Shown here: positions 23,854-35,272 of the stretch, one piece after another
Position numbering within the stretch: position 1 is the first letter of the stretch
Layout: each line of letters opens with the position of its first letter
Assembly (NCBI GenBank): GCA_029582265.1
Contig: CM055837.1
Span: 20,682,967-20,746,966 of the forward strand
Length of the DNA: 64,000 bases
From: Zoroaster sp. YZ-2022
Lineage: Eukaryota; Echinodermata; Asteroidea; Forcipulatida; Zoroasteridae
Direction of reading: 5' to 3'
The notes under the pieces: generated by a model
Seen by the model: only the letters and a program-made list of their open reading frames with translations
What the model was told of the DNA's origin: nothing
The model's database searches: none
Program-made: the position numbers and the translations under genes

Positions 23854-24344
23854 CGTGTCTTGCTCGGTGTCTGCATATGCAGATGATGTCTCCGTTTTGT
23901 CACCTCCGAGCGCGGCTTTGACGCGATCAAAGACACTTACGATCTCTTTGCTCGCGCCTCTGCCGCGCGCCTAAATACGAGAAAAACCCAGGGGTTGTGG
24001 GCGGGATCTTGGATCGGACGAGGCGACCGGCCGCTTAATTTTTCGTGAAACGACGATGGCCTGTCGTTCCTCGGAGTTCACTTAGGAAGTACCAAAACAT
24101 ACTCCAACAAAAATTGGGATTTTTGCAAAACCCGCCTATTTCAAACCCTCGCTAGCTGGTCCGGCATCTCGACCTCCCTTTCATTTAAAGGGAGAGTCTT
24201 GATTGCCAACCAGCTAGCCGCATCCAAAATTTTTCATTGTCTGGCGGTACTCACTCCGCCAGACGATTTCCTAAGTGAACTCCAACGGCGGCTGGTTGAT
24301 TTCGTCTGGTCCAACAAGAGACACTATACCTTAAGGAACAAATT

Positions 24345-25643
24345 GTGTATCAAAGACCTGACAAAGGGGGGTTCGGCCTTGTCAACCTCCAGGCACGTGT
24401 TCTCACCTTTAGATTATCACGTATTTTTCGTTACCTTAAAGGTAATTTTCATAACTCTTTTAATTTTCTTAAATATCACCTCCAACGCTACAAAAAATTA
24501 AACTTTGATTTTCATCTCTTCTACATGAAGACAGATCCGCTTTTTGACATTGGTATGCCTTCTTTTTACGGTGAGATCTTGCGTGCCTGGAGGTTGTCTG
24601 GAGCTCGGCTAGAAATAATACACGACTCAGTCAGCCATGTCCTCAATTTACCCATAAACATTCCCTTAATTCAAAATGCAACTGACGATGGCGCATCCCT
24701 CTCTGAGCGGCTCTCGACGCGTGGGGTCGGCCTGGTGAGGGATCTCCTGAACTTCACTTCCGGATCGTGGCACCAGCCTAATGACGTCATCTCTTCTTCT
24801 AGTACATCTCGTCCTCCATCTTCACGGCTTCTTCAAAAACAGTTTTCTTCTCTGCACTCGATTCTCATAAGGTTGTTCCCCTCTCTGTTCTACGAAAGAG
24901 GATTTCTCCTACCTGTCTCAGCTCTACAAAATGTTCCTTCAAAACCAGATCGTCCCCTCCATGTTACCATCAACAACTTAGACAATGCTATCTCCGCACC
25001 ATCCAAAGCGCTCTACAATATCATCAACACAAACCTCAACTCGCATCCTTCAAACGAAACAACACACTGGCATCAAAATGGAGTCCTGGACACTAAAACA
25101 AAAATACAATGGAGCAGTATCTACAGTCTCCCAACTTCAAAAAAAGAGGGGGACCTTCAATATAAACTACTGCACAACATTCTACCGTCACTTCAAGTTT
25201 TACATCACCTCAACCCGGCCATCTCTTCAACATGTGGATGGTGCGGAGACAAGGGGACGGTCTGCCATCTCTTCATCACCTGTCCGTCGATCCAACCTCT
25301 ACTCAATTGTCTCCACAGTCTTCTTCATCGTCTTCTCCCTGACCTACCTCTGAACTTTGACCTCTACTGGGCCTTGATCCCATGTACTAGGGGCCGCAAT
25401 AGAGAGGCGGTGCGCTTGTCTAACTACCTTATCGTCAGTTGCAAATTTGTCATTTACAATCTTTATAGAACCTCTAATTTCGTCGACCCCCTGTTAATTT
25501 TCGTTCATCGCATCAAAAACAAAATTATTTTTGTATACAACTATTTTAAGCTTGTCAATAATGATGATGAATTTCTTAAAAAATGGAATATAAATAATAC
25601 ATTATTCATCATCATTAATGACAAGCTGACATGGCTGATTTAA
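24345..25643 (+). pseudogene. LINE ORF2 C-terminal region
   Basis: A 432-codon open stretch that takes over from the frame at 24199-24345 (IANQLAASKIFHCLAV, then FVWSNKRHYT). It starts at GGFGLVNLQARVLTF and ends with a Cys/His cluster, CGWCGDKGTVCHLFITC, typical of Tx1/L1 C-termini, followed by a hydrophobic Asn-rich tail. The long intact length suggests modest age. No independent gene function is proposed. Confidence 0.8.
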
Positions 25644-26174
25644 ACCCGGTTAAAATTTACTTATTTTGCTCCTCCTTTCTGATTTCCTCTCTTTTGTTCT
25701 TTTCTTACTCTTATCTTTGGAAGCCACTGGAGTGGGATATAAGGCCCACACCAGTAATGCCAGTGGCTTCCCCACCCCAGGGGAACCACGGTGGGTTCGG
25801 CTCACGCCAAAAAACGTGTTGCCGCACCCACCGCACTGGAACCCCTTTCCTCTTTTTTATTTTCTCTTTTCTTTGAACTTTGTCTTTTTCTGAGGAGCTA
25901 TATACTTATCGGTTTAATTATTCATGATATTAATTGTTATTGTAGATGTGTATCTCTACGCTCAAAATTTGTGCTGTTTATTGTTTTCAATAACATGTAC
26001 CTAATATTTGCCATTCTCTGTTAACTTAAAAATGTATTACTGTTTTCCCATATTGTTTAATGTTCTTTAATTTTATGTTTTGATAATCTTATGATTCACT
26101 ATTCTTTTATTGTATATTTTGACTTTGTTTTTAAATTTGTAAATGAAATAAAGTTTGTCATTGAAAAGTCAACA

Positions 26175-26176
<2 letters not shown>

Positions 26177-26223
<47 letters not shown>
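26177..26223. repeat. CT microsatellite at the LINE 3' end
   Basis: About 23 CT repeats directly after the LINE tail, 26 bp before the splice donor of TRIM copy 5. Confidence 0.95.
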
Positions 26224-26225
<2 letters not shown>

Positions 26226-26249
26226 TCACTGTTGGATGTTTATACATAC

Positions 26250-27181
26250 CGTGTGGAATACCTCTTCTTGGCGCAGATATTGATATCGTACCTATCGTAA
26301 TCCTCATCGTCTTCATTGTATTCTTTTTCGTCGTCGTCGTTTTCTCTTCTTTTTTCTTCTTCTTCTTCTTCTTCTTTGTAGTCGTAGTCGTAGTCGTTGC
26401 CATAGTCGTTGCCATAGTCGTAGTCGTTGCCATAGTCGTAGTCGTTGCCGTAGTCGTTGCCATAGTCGTAGTCGTCTTCTTCTTCCCATTCTTCTACTTC
26501 GTCTTTTCCATGTTCCTCCACATCATCCCATAGATCCCGCCCTTTTGTTACCAATCTTCCAAGGTTAATATTCCCAGTAATCTTGGCTGGCACAAATGTT
26601 ACTGTTGACACATCAAAATCAATATTGGGAAAAGTCTTGTTAATCACCTGAAAGCCAACCTTCACTTTAGTGCACCTTCGGATGCAGTCAAAGCTGTCGT
26701 TTGCTTTGATTGCAACATCAGCGTCAACGAGCAAGTTTGTGATCTTCTGTTTCCTAGAGTTTAGATTTTGTGTGTATCCATTCAAATGTTTCTCGTTTTC
26801 CTTTTGTATCTTATTGATCTTATCGAGGATGCGAAGTTTTGCAGCCTTCACTCTGGCTATCTCTTGATTTCCTCTCATTTCTACCTCAAGTCTGGTTTTA
26901 TTAAATGACGCCTCCAAGTTTTGTTTCATTCCTGAAGCGGTTTTCACAGCCTGTGTGATTTCTTTAAAAGATTCCTTAGATTTTTCGCTATATTTTTCCA
27001 GTGATTTTCTTTTCTCAGCTACCAGCGTCTCAAACACTTGCTCTACTTTATGTCCACTATGGAACTCCATAACACAGTTTAAGCACATAAGTTGGAGGCA
27101 AGTCTCACAATAAAACCCACGTGTTTTCCCTGCATGACGACTACAGATTGTTACTGTTTCAGCCTGCTTGTCATTTTCCAT
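26250..27181 (-). CDS. TRIM-like copy 5, exon 1: B-box, coiled coil, acidic repeat tail
   Basis: 310 codons plus two bases to a donor, ACG|GTATGT, at 26249; unspliced, the frame would stop two codons later. There is no RING: the chain opens four residues before the place where copies 1 and 2 have their RING-to-B-box linker. B-box 2 is at about 12-45 (CSRHAGKTRGFYCETC, then CLNCVMEFHSGH), and a coiled coil is at about 50-170 with NQEIARVKAAKLRI as in the siblings. Then come NIDFDVSTVTFVPAK and GNINLGRLVTK, and a very acidic tail in which YDYGND repeats (15/18-bp units) are followed by a run of Glu and more Asp/Glu. A second exon may lie at 20846. A pseudo-tRNA sits just upstream at 27220-27283, where a RING exon might have been expected. 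Confidence 0.72.
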
Positions 27182-27219
27182 GTAGGTACATAATACATGT
27201 TATAGTGAACAAAGGAATT

Positions 27220-27283
27220 GACTGAAGCAGGATTCGAACAAGCGACCTCTGGAATACCGCTCTACCAACTGAGCTATTCAGCC
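27220..27283 (-). tRNA. tRNA-like pseudogene upstream of TRIM copy 5
   Basis: The minus strand reads GGCTGAATAGCTCAGTTGGT onward to TTGTTCGAATCC and TTCAGTC. All seven acceptor pairs form (one G-T). The anticodon arm is too short and the T stem is mispaired, and the total is only 64 nt, so it is not a working tRNA. It may be a SINE head. Confidence 0.45.
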
Positions 27284-27415
27284 CTGATCGAGTTACTTTT
27301 CTCAGCATACAGTGATGTATTCATGGTCCATGCTTATCGCTATCGAGTTCACGTTATTCGTCCTGCGGTCCGGCAGGGCTGGTCTTGTTCAGCTCACCTG
27401 CAGATAGAGCTGATG

Positions 27416-27500
27416 TCAACAAACAAACAAACAAACACCCCAACACCCCCAACAAACAAACAAACAAACAAACAAACACCCCAACAAACAAACAATATTC
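27416..27500. repeat. AAAC-rich simple repeat
   Basis: Runs of CAAA/ACAA interrupted by CACCCCAACACC. Confidence 0.9.
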
Positions 27501-30500
27501 AGTAAGAAATAGGCGTGGACGAGACCTACGTGAATATAAGAATATACTGAGATTCAACAACCACCATTCGCATGCAAATAGACTGTTTTAATATGGCGTG
27601 TGAACTGTTTTTCCTTTCTAAAGAATACGACGTATGCATAGCTTACTACAACATCAAAATACATGAATCATACACATCTGATGACAAGACTGAACCATAT
27701 AAAGGGTGATAAATCTATTGTAATGTTAATTTTTTCGTTTTTTCTTTAATATCTGTATTTTTAGATTTCTAGGAGGCTTGTATACACTCAAACTTTACAA
27801 AGTACAAACTTTCCGAACATTGATACACATGGGTCCACGGTAAACCAAATGAAATAATTAATACCATAATTAATAATTAATTTTTATTATCCTTTATGCC
27901 CTACTTAGTAAACAAAAAATCAATCCAGTTTTGGACGTATATGACTCACGTATTATCACGGAGCGCTACATAGTCATTATTGCACTACATCCGGAAATCC
28001 CCTTCGTACGAAATACTCGATGGCCCTATATTTTACGCCTCGAATACAGCCGTGACCTTTTACCCTTTTTCCCCCTAGATATACGACAAAAGGATAAGTA
28101 GATCCATAACTATTGTCACCAAAATCCTAATCAATTCAAATGACCAGAACCAATATATTGACTAAAACAGCGTGGCCTTTAGAGTACTAGGGTGATTTCC
28201 TGCCGGGCAATATGTGTGTATTTGTAGACCACGTTTGTACAATCTGTATTTGTTCTCCATATAACATTAAAGTTTTTAGATGAATTAGATTTGAGATGTA
28301 GTGTTAAGTACCTTGTTAAAAATAAATCAAATTAAGAATTTTTCTGGTGACACCTCAAAATATCAGATTTTATGGTTTCTTGTCAAAGACCTGTGTACAT
28401 TTTGTGCCCGACGCAGTTTGACCTTTGGGGCTCTTGTAAATAATGTGATGTCATAGGTCACCTCGTCTTTGGTCACATAAAATATAAATCACCAAATCTG
28501 CATCACATGTATAGCCTATAAGGAGATCGATATATGCAGTTTTGTGCACGTAGTTCAATCAATCAAATGTATATATATAGAGAGAGAACACGACATAGTC
28601 AATATGGTACACTTATGGTGCTATTTGGTACGGAACTTTGTGCTGAACCAAACTGCCTTTAAATCCGACCTTATGAAAAGGATTTATGACGAGAAGCAAG
28701 GGTCGGCATACAAAGCCTAACCTTCGAAAATCTGGTGTCCTCCGAATGATTAAACTGTTGGAAAAAGGTTTTGCAAGCTTTTGAGTAATTGCGTTTAATT
28801 CAAAATGTCGTGATTTGACTACAAGGTAAACCCTCTTATCTTGTCAGGCGTGAAAATGCCCTTATTAAGTTCCAAACAAGTTAAGGAGAGTATACAGGAT
28901 TATAGATGAGGTAATGACTTGTCAATCAAAAACTATGGTTTGTTTGAACGAGGTTATTCAAAAAGTCACGACCCCGTTCCTTTTCAAAGGTAGCCAACGC
29001 TTCGTACTGACCTGATCGGTGGCGTGTTTCCGCGAACTTTCGGCCTACTAGTCTTGGAAGTTGAAGACTATGTTATTATGTTTTTTGATACACGATCCAT
29101 CGCCGCAAGAGGGCGCTATTTCCAATCAAATAGATACACACCCTCGTCTTTGGGGCTAGATGTACGCTGTATTACGCCGATGGTAAACACGTCTGCACGC
29201 GGCTTAAGTGCTAATCTGGGCATTTTGTTCCCGAGCAGAATCCGAAAGAATCCGGGCATTAATGAAGCTGCTGATTACACGCCCTAATTAGTTATTGTTC
29301 GTTCTTGGAATTTGGAGCGTGCAAGGTATTGTCCCTTAATGCATCCGTTCTTGTTCTAATTCACTTGATTGCAGAATATAAGATCATGTGACAGAACTGC
29401 GTATTCCAACAAGACAAAAATATCCATTTGGCTAAAGGCTAAAGTGAACATCCATTATGCAGTTACGGTATAAAAATAACAATACAGTCAGCCTTCATTC
29501 ATCGAAGGACTTATCTAATGTATGATAAATGGAAATGAAAATAGTGTCAAACCTTAACCATCAGTCACTTTTAAAAGATTCAGTGCAAGGGTGTTCGCAT
29601 TAACCCATTTTTGGAATCAGCGATCAGTGTCTGGCTAAAATTCTGTGAAATATTATGTCTGTCGTTCGGTTAATAGGTAACGAAATAGCTATAGCATGAT
29701 TTGAGTCTTTGGTCATACATTGTGAATTAAACTTGAAATTAGAAAAATAAAAGGGAGAACATAATATTGGTGGCTCTGTAGAATTGGTAAATTGTTCGCG
29801 ATTTCACACAAAAAGTATTTACGCCTTCTTACAAAGTCTTGAAAAAGTAGTTGGAAAAAGTATTTGGTCTTTTTTGTGCAGCGTGTTTCTGAAAAAAAAT
29901 CATTGAGATTGTTTGTTTGTCTAATCGGGGCCAACATAAGAACAAGAAGCTGTAAAATACATCCAATATTAAGATGAGGCATTGGCACAAATATTTTAGA
30001 ATTTGGTTAATTCACATTGTTTGGGTTAATTAATGCATACGAAGGCAGGATACAAATACATTCAGAGACAAAGAGGGCGCTTTAGACACCTGGGTGGACG
30101 GTGGGTGATTTGTCTCAGATGGGGAGGCAACACCAAATTGTGAACAAGTGGAAACGTATAACTACTCTCAAATGATTCATAAAAAGGAGACGGGGCAGTA
30201 ACGTCAAACGCAGATAAAATGTGCAAAACAGTGGATATTTCAATACCTTCCCCCGTGTGTAATAATTTTATTTTATTAAAGGGAAGGTATATCATTGTAT
30301 TGTTAGACAAAGCAGCTTCTATGTGCATGTTTTTTCTCATTGCATCAAGATTAATCAATCAGTTCCTGTGAAAGTTTCAGCTTATTGTGTTGAAAAAAAG
30401 TTGAACTGCAATCAGATGTTGTGTATTAATTCTAACGTGGAATTTAGGATAACTCTTTATTAAGTTTATACTGGATATTATTTCGCTTTTCTTTGAAGTG

Positions 30501-31451
30501 ACAGCTTCGCAGATAAAATTATTTCTAGGGAAGATTAATACCATCATCAGCTTTCACACAATTCGACCACTTTTGTTATTTTTGAATGATCAATTCTCAT
30601 ACCTATACCTTTAAGGAGTTCTTTTATATAAATATGATTTGTCAAAATTAATCTCAAATCCAACCATTACAAAGTCAGTAATTTGAGTAGGCGGGGTTTA
30701 AAAAGCTTCCCATGTATATAACACAGAGATAGAGAGAGCTATTTGTTTCCCACATCGCGAAGTCACGTCACGGATGTCACGTCTCAAAATTAAGTCTCGG
30801 TTTATTGCATTGCGTACGTGGTTTCCTGCGTGTTCTTAATGGAGCGTGGGTCTAGAAACACAACACTTTGGACCCAGTTGGGCCTAGCTGTGGTGATGAT
30901 TTTGATCGATGAATTTGAGCACAATTTTCTCTCACGGATAATTTTCTGAGGAATATTGACGCCAATAAGAAACGTTACCCGTGTTGAACTGCATTTGCAC
31001 ATGTATATTCGATTATTTATCCGGACAAAATGGATGTTATAATTTAATTCCTTCATTTACTTTCGGCGAGATTTTTTGTTGTTGCTTGATTTCCATTGTT
31101 CTGCAAGAAAGAAATCAAGGACTTTCCTCTGATGATATTGAAGTATGAATGTTTCTGGCATTGTGATATGCTAATATTAGATTTGATTATTGGATAATTT
31201 GTTATTGGCTGAAAAGGACACAAGTAAAAACATTTTTTTATCAGGACTTGTTTCAGATTGTATTGGGATATCATCGTCTGCTCAGATAACATGATGCAAG
31301 GATAAGTTTTCAAATTACGATCTTGAGAATCAGCATTTAATGAGAAGTCAACTTTAACCAAACAGGAGCAAAGCTGATTTGAAAATCCATCTATTACGTG
31401 AACGCACTCAGCAAACATTCCCGCCAAAAGTTCTTAGAGCAACCGCGCACG
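27501..31451. other. long gene-free stretch upstream of the GPCR
   Basis: No coding signature. It contains one dispersed repeat (28371-28486) and, near its right end, a TATATAA at about 30714 that might be a core promoter of the GPCR but is not supported otherwise. Confidence 0.35.
28371..28486 (+). repeat. dispersed repeat, copy 1 of 2
   Basis: TATGGTTTCTTGTCAAAGAC through GGGGCTCTTGTAAATAATGT and GATGTCATAGGTCAC is matched, with substitutions, at 53511-53613. The TGGTTTCTTGTC start recalls the MITE family A end but the interior differs. Confidence 0.6.
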
Positions 31452-31698
31452 ATGAGCACTAAAGGACAACAAGGAGACGAGCAGGGAGGCGGCTGGTCTG
31501 CCGAGGGAGCCTTTGAGGACCAGGTCTGGTTGAGAGCCTTCTATGGGGTCATAGCCGTGCTTGGGATCACCGGTAACTTCTTGGTGATGTTTACGGTAGC
31601 CAGGGTGTCATCGTTGCGGAATCTGACCACCATGTTCATCGTGAGTTTGGCCGTCTGTGATTTCATCACCTCTGTTTTCCTCATACCACTACATCTCG
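31452..31698 (+). CDS. class A GPCR, exon 1 (N-terminus, TM1, TM2)
   Basis: Begins at the ATG at 31452 (no ATG further upstream in frame). It encodes a 30-residue extracellular head rich in Gly and acidic residues without N-glycosylation sites, then TM1 (about 32-56) with the GN signature in GITGNFLVMF, a short loop, and TM2 (about 66-82) with SLAVCD, the class A LAxxD motif. The donor is CTCG|GTGAGT at 31699, phase 1. The joined protein is 371 residues and has all seven helices. See exon 2 for the rest. Confidence 0.9.
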
Positions 31699-31835
31699 GT
31701 GAGTGAACCATTCATTTAAAAACACTCCATATATATTTTGCGGTGTATAATATTCCACATCCTACTTTGATAACCTATATTCCAATAAACATGACATAGT
31801 CTATTCCATAGACTTTATTCCGATAATGTTATATA

Positions 31836-32162
31836 TATATGCAACGGCAGTAGCGGGGATCACACAACTTGGGACACAAGCCTTTTACGTGGTTGTACAC
31901 AAAGTAGATTTATAGGGAGAAACTGACCTGAATATTATATAAACGGGTAGCGAGCAAAGAAAAATTGGCTGATGCCGGACTTGAACCCGCGGGCCTCTCG
32001 ATTACCGTACGAGCGCTCTACCAACTGAGCTAACCAGCCCCTATGTTGCCAACATAGGTGGGCGGTCCCTATGTTGCCCACGGTGGGCGGTCCACTTATG
32101 CCAATTATCTATTGCTCTATGGGGCCAGGTCAGAGGCCAAACCATATCTGCCGAGTAGCCAT
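31836..32162. repeat. third copy of the tRNA-containing repeat
   Basis: Matches 21545-21830 and contains a pseudo-tRNA on the minus strand at 31967-32039, closer to consensus than the 21.7-kb copy (AGCTCAGTTGGTAGAGC, GGTTCAAGTCC, T-run after the 3' end). It lies in the GPCR intron. Confidence 0.75.
31967..32039 (-). tRNA. tRNA-like sequence (pseudo-tRNA in repeat)
   Basis: 73 nt, intact A and B boxes, acceptor stem GGCTGGT/ATCAGCC and a TTTTT run shortly after the end. The anticodon position reads GGT (Thr), but position 33 is C and the last anticodon-stem pair is T-T. Possibly transcribed; unlikely to decode. Confidence 0.45.
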
Positions 32163-32272
32163 ATATTCCATATATATATATATATATATATACTTGTAGT
32201 AAAACTAGTGGAACGCTGGTAGTTGTAACTCCGAGTTTCACGCGTTATGCGATCATCAGACATAGCCTATAT

Positions 32273-32395
<123 letters not shown>

Positions 32396-32929
32396 CATAT
32401 ATTCCATAGTATGCCACATTACCTATATTTCATATATTCCGTATAATTTTTCATATAGGCCTATTTTCCAGTTATATTCAAGGTCTGAGCAAATATAAGT
32501 AAACAAATTAACGTAGCCACAGGCATGTAGCCAACATTTCACAATTTGTAAATCAATCAAAATCAACGTGGGTAGAAAGGACAGACCGAGCCATCAATAA
32601 TTGTGAAGGCATTACGGTGTTTATTAGGGTGGTCAATTTGACGCCATTGCACCTATAGCACATCTGGGGTATATTAGGCATGCGGAAGAAATATGAGCAC
32701 CATATGGTAATTGTGGACAATAATTTATATATCGCCTATGTTTCGGCCGATTTCACGGAAAAAGTTAATTTAAAATGATCAAGAGATATGTATAAAAACC
32801 TGCCCAAGGTTAAGCTTATTTCAGTGTGTCGTCAACAAAAATAATTAGTACAAATGTATTCATATGTTCGTATGCCTCTAGAGTATAACAATTTCTGCAA
32901 CATTATTTGATCAATTTTACTAAATTTTT

Positions 32930-32983
32930 TACTAAAAGCACCTCAGACAAATATTTCAAGGGATGTTTGATACCATCATCAAG
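32930..32983 (+). repeat. dispersed short repeat, copy 2
   Basis: AAGCACCTCAGACAAATATT then CAAGGGATGTTTGATACCAT; same family as 10381, 39126, 42122 and 48709. Confidence 0.6.
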
Positions 32984-33332
32984 TGATCATATTTTTCTAT
33001 AGTGTTTGAAATGAAGTTTCGTTGTTGTGAATTATGTAAAAACTTTCTTGGTTGTAAACTCCTAATGGTACCAAACATCCTGTCAACTTATTCCGTCTGA
33101 TATGATGTCTTTTACGTGAAAGTATGTTGAAAATTTACAAATTTGAAAAATATCACTCCACATTAGAATCAAAACCAAAGCTGAATACATTTCTCTGTTT
33201 TTTCACAACACAACAAAATAAGGTATACTTTCACAGGTAGGTTTCATATCTTTTAACTCTTATAAAGTGGATCCTGTTACATATATTTTACTAATAATAG
33301 TGTGCACTCCCTTTAAACTGTGCTTGTGCGAA

Positions 33333-33468
<136 letters not shown>

Positions 33469-33812
33469 TATAGATTTATATAGCGCACGTATCCACCAAC
33501 TAAGTGGCGCTCAAGGCGCATTATATTATTATCCCTGCTCATAAGGCTCATAAGGTTCATAAATCATTCCTGAAACCATCTCAGCTCCCTGGGGAGTATA
33601 CAGCTCAATTGCTGCCATTTCTAGCGCATAGAGAGCAAACCATCTCTGCCTTCACAGGTACCCATTTAACCCCTGGGTGGAGAGAAGCAATTATGGTTAA
33701 GTGTCTTGCTCAAGGACACAGGTGTCACGGCTGGGGCTCGAACCCACACTCTGCTGCTGGCAACACCAGAACTTGAGTTCAGTGCGCTAGACCGCTCGGC
33801 CACGACAATCCA
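33469..33812 (-). mobile_element. tRNA-Leu-derived SINE, copy 2
   Basis: Minus-strand copy with an intact head: TCGTGGCCGAGCGGTCTAGC, ACTCAAGTT (CAA anticodon) and GGTTCGAGCCCC. The body matches 15090-15340 with small changes. Lies in the GPCR intron in antisense orientation. Confidence 0.85.
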
Positions 33813-33998
33813 CTTTACGTGCATTATACAACACACGGGACCTACGGCTTTACGTCCCATCCGAAGGACGAAGCAATTATGGTTAAGTACCTTGCTCAAG
33901 GATACAAGTGTCACGACCGGGGCTCGAACCCACACCCTGCTGCTGGCAACACCAGAACTTGAGTTCGGTGCGCTAGACCGCTCGGCCACGACACTCCA
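33813..33998 (-). mobile_element. related SINE with same head and a different body
   Basis: The head (GTCGTGGCCGAGCGGTCTAG, GGTTCGAGCCCCGG) equals copy 2, but after CTTGAGCAAGGTACTTAACC the body switches to GTCCTTCGGATGGGACGTAA and stops. It is a second subfamily inserted directly next to copy 2. Confidence 0.75.
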
Positions 33999-34782
33999 TG
34001 ATAATTGTGGACGTCATTCATATTAATTTCAGATGATGGTAATTCATAATGGGTATAATTTTTAAAAACTGATTGGAGAGTCGTAATTGAACTTGCATCG
34101 AGTCACTAATTGCTATAGAACCATGCCCGAAGTAATGAAACTACCGGAAATCGTTAGTTATTGGATTTTTTAAATTACATTTGGGTTTCTAAGAACAAAT
34201 ATAATTAATGAGACTTAAGAATCAATAATAATAAAAGTCAATAACGAAATGCATCAGTCAGAAATAAGAATAACAAGTAAAAAGGCTTTTAACTTTTTTG
34301 ACAGCGAATTATTTTCGGACAAAAGCCTAAGCAAATATTGACTCTACCTTTGTGTTATTTTTCCTTGTCCAATTTTGTTTCGATGCTCAGACCTCTACAA
34401 TTGCGAATTAACAAAGAAAATGTAAACCTCTTTCTTGAATCCTATATAAGATTAGTCTATGATCTTTCTTCACGTCACGAATGTCGTGAATACTCCTTAG
34501 AATTGGAGATTGGCAGATTCATCCTTTCAAATTAAATTGGATCTTGTGTCAATTTTGTGCATTTTACACGTTGACGAACATCCGGAGATAAACATGGCAA
34601 CGGTGCCCAGTGATACACAACCAAGATCACCGGTCCGAAGTCCGCTGCTTATAAAAAACATTCCACAATTCCGCAGAAACGATGTTTTTACCATCACGTG
34701 GGGATAAAGCACTAATTGACGTTAGATTGTCTATCCGTTAAAATCAATATATTAATAGCATGTTTTATTTAATGTTGTTTGA

Positions 34783-34969
34783 TAGCGTGCAAAGTTAACA
34801 TTCACAAAATAGAGATTTCTCTATTTCCAGGCGTTCAAAGTTACAGTTATCCAGGAAATAGAAATATCTCTATTAATAATAGATATATCTCTGTTTTCGA
34901 TTCAATAGAGATATCTCTATTAATAATAGATATATATCTTCGGGATTAAATGTTAACTTTGCACGCCAT
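34783..34969. mobile_element. small MITE with TAGCGTGCAAAGTTAACAT ends
   Basis: The left end TAGCGTGCAAAGTTAACAT and right end ATGTTAACTTTGCACGCCAT are inverted repeats of about 19 bp. The interior has two copies of an AATAGAGATATCTCTATTAA-like block, itself palindromic. About 187 bp, in the GPCR intron; a TA target is possible. Confidence 0.7.
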
Positions 34970-35272
34970 AGATGCTTAGTTCGATACAAAATGAGTACAC
35001 AAAATAAATTATATGGGGATTATTTATTGTATTTGTTGAAATGAAAGCAGACCAAAGGCCTTATATTATAATAAATCAAACACATTATAACCTTTTTTGT
35101 TCTAGAGGTATCAGTTACCCTATGTAAGTCATACCGTTATTCAGGGTCCAAATAAAATGTGTCTTATATTGCCATGGGCGCCGCTCAGCTGCGCATGAAA
35201 CAAAATAATGTCACACACAAATATATCCATCATGCAGTGTACTAAACAATTTGGTGTTTCATCTATCTTCAG

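Larger units (their letters stand above)
21946..26176 (+). mobile_element. decayed Tx1-like LINE (L1 superfamily), 5'-truncated
   Basis: Contains, in order, an endonuclease remnant (to 22606), a reverse transcriptase (about 22610-24000), the post-RT region and a C-terminal zinc-finger-like end (to 25643), and a 3' UTR ending in AATGAAATAAAG just before a CT repeat. There is no ORF1 and the endonuclease lacks its N-terminal part, so the copy is 5'-truncated. At least three frameshifts interrupt ORF2 (near 22605, 23810 and 24345), so it is inactive. It lies opposite to TRIM copy 5 and inside its inferred intron. RT motifs such as NWRPISLLNNDYKILARLLA and GIRQGCPLSGLLYSIAIE fit the Tx1 clade. 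Confidence 0.88.

Noticed and set aside
31053..31427. 124-codon minus-strand frame overlapping the GPCR 5' end
   Set aside because: No family signature; overlaps the presumed 5' UTR of a well-supported gene on the other strand.
31398..31451. Upstream extension of GPCR exon 1
   Set aside because: The frame is open but the first codon is GTG and no ATG precedes 31452.
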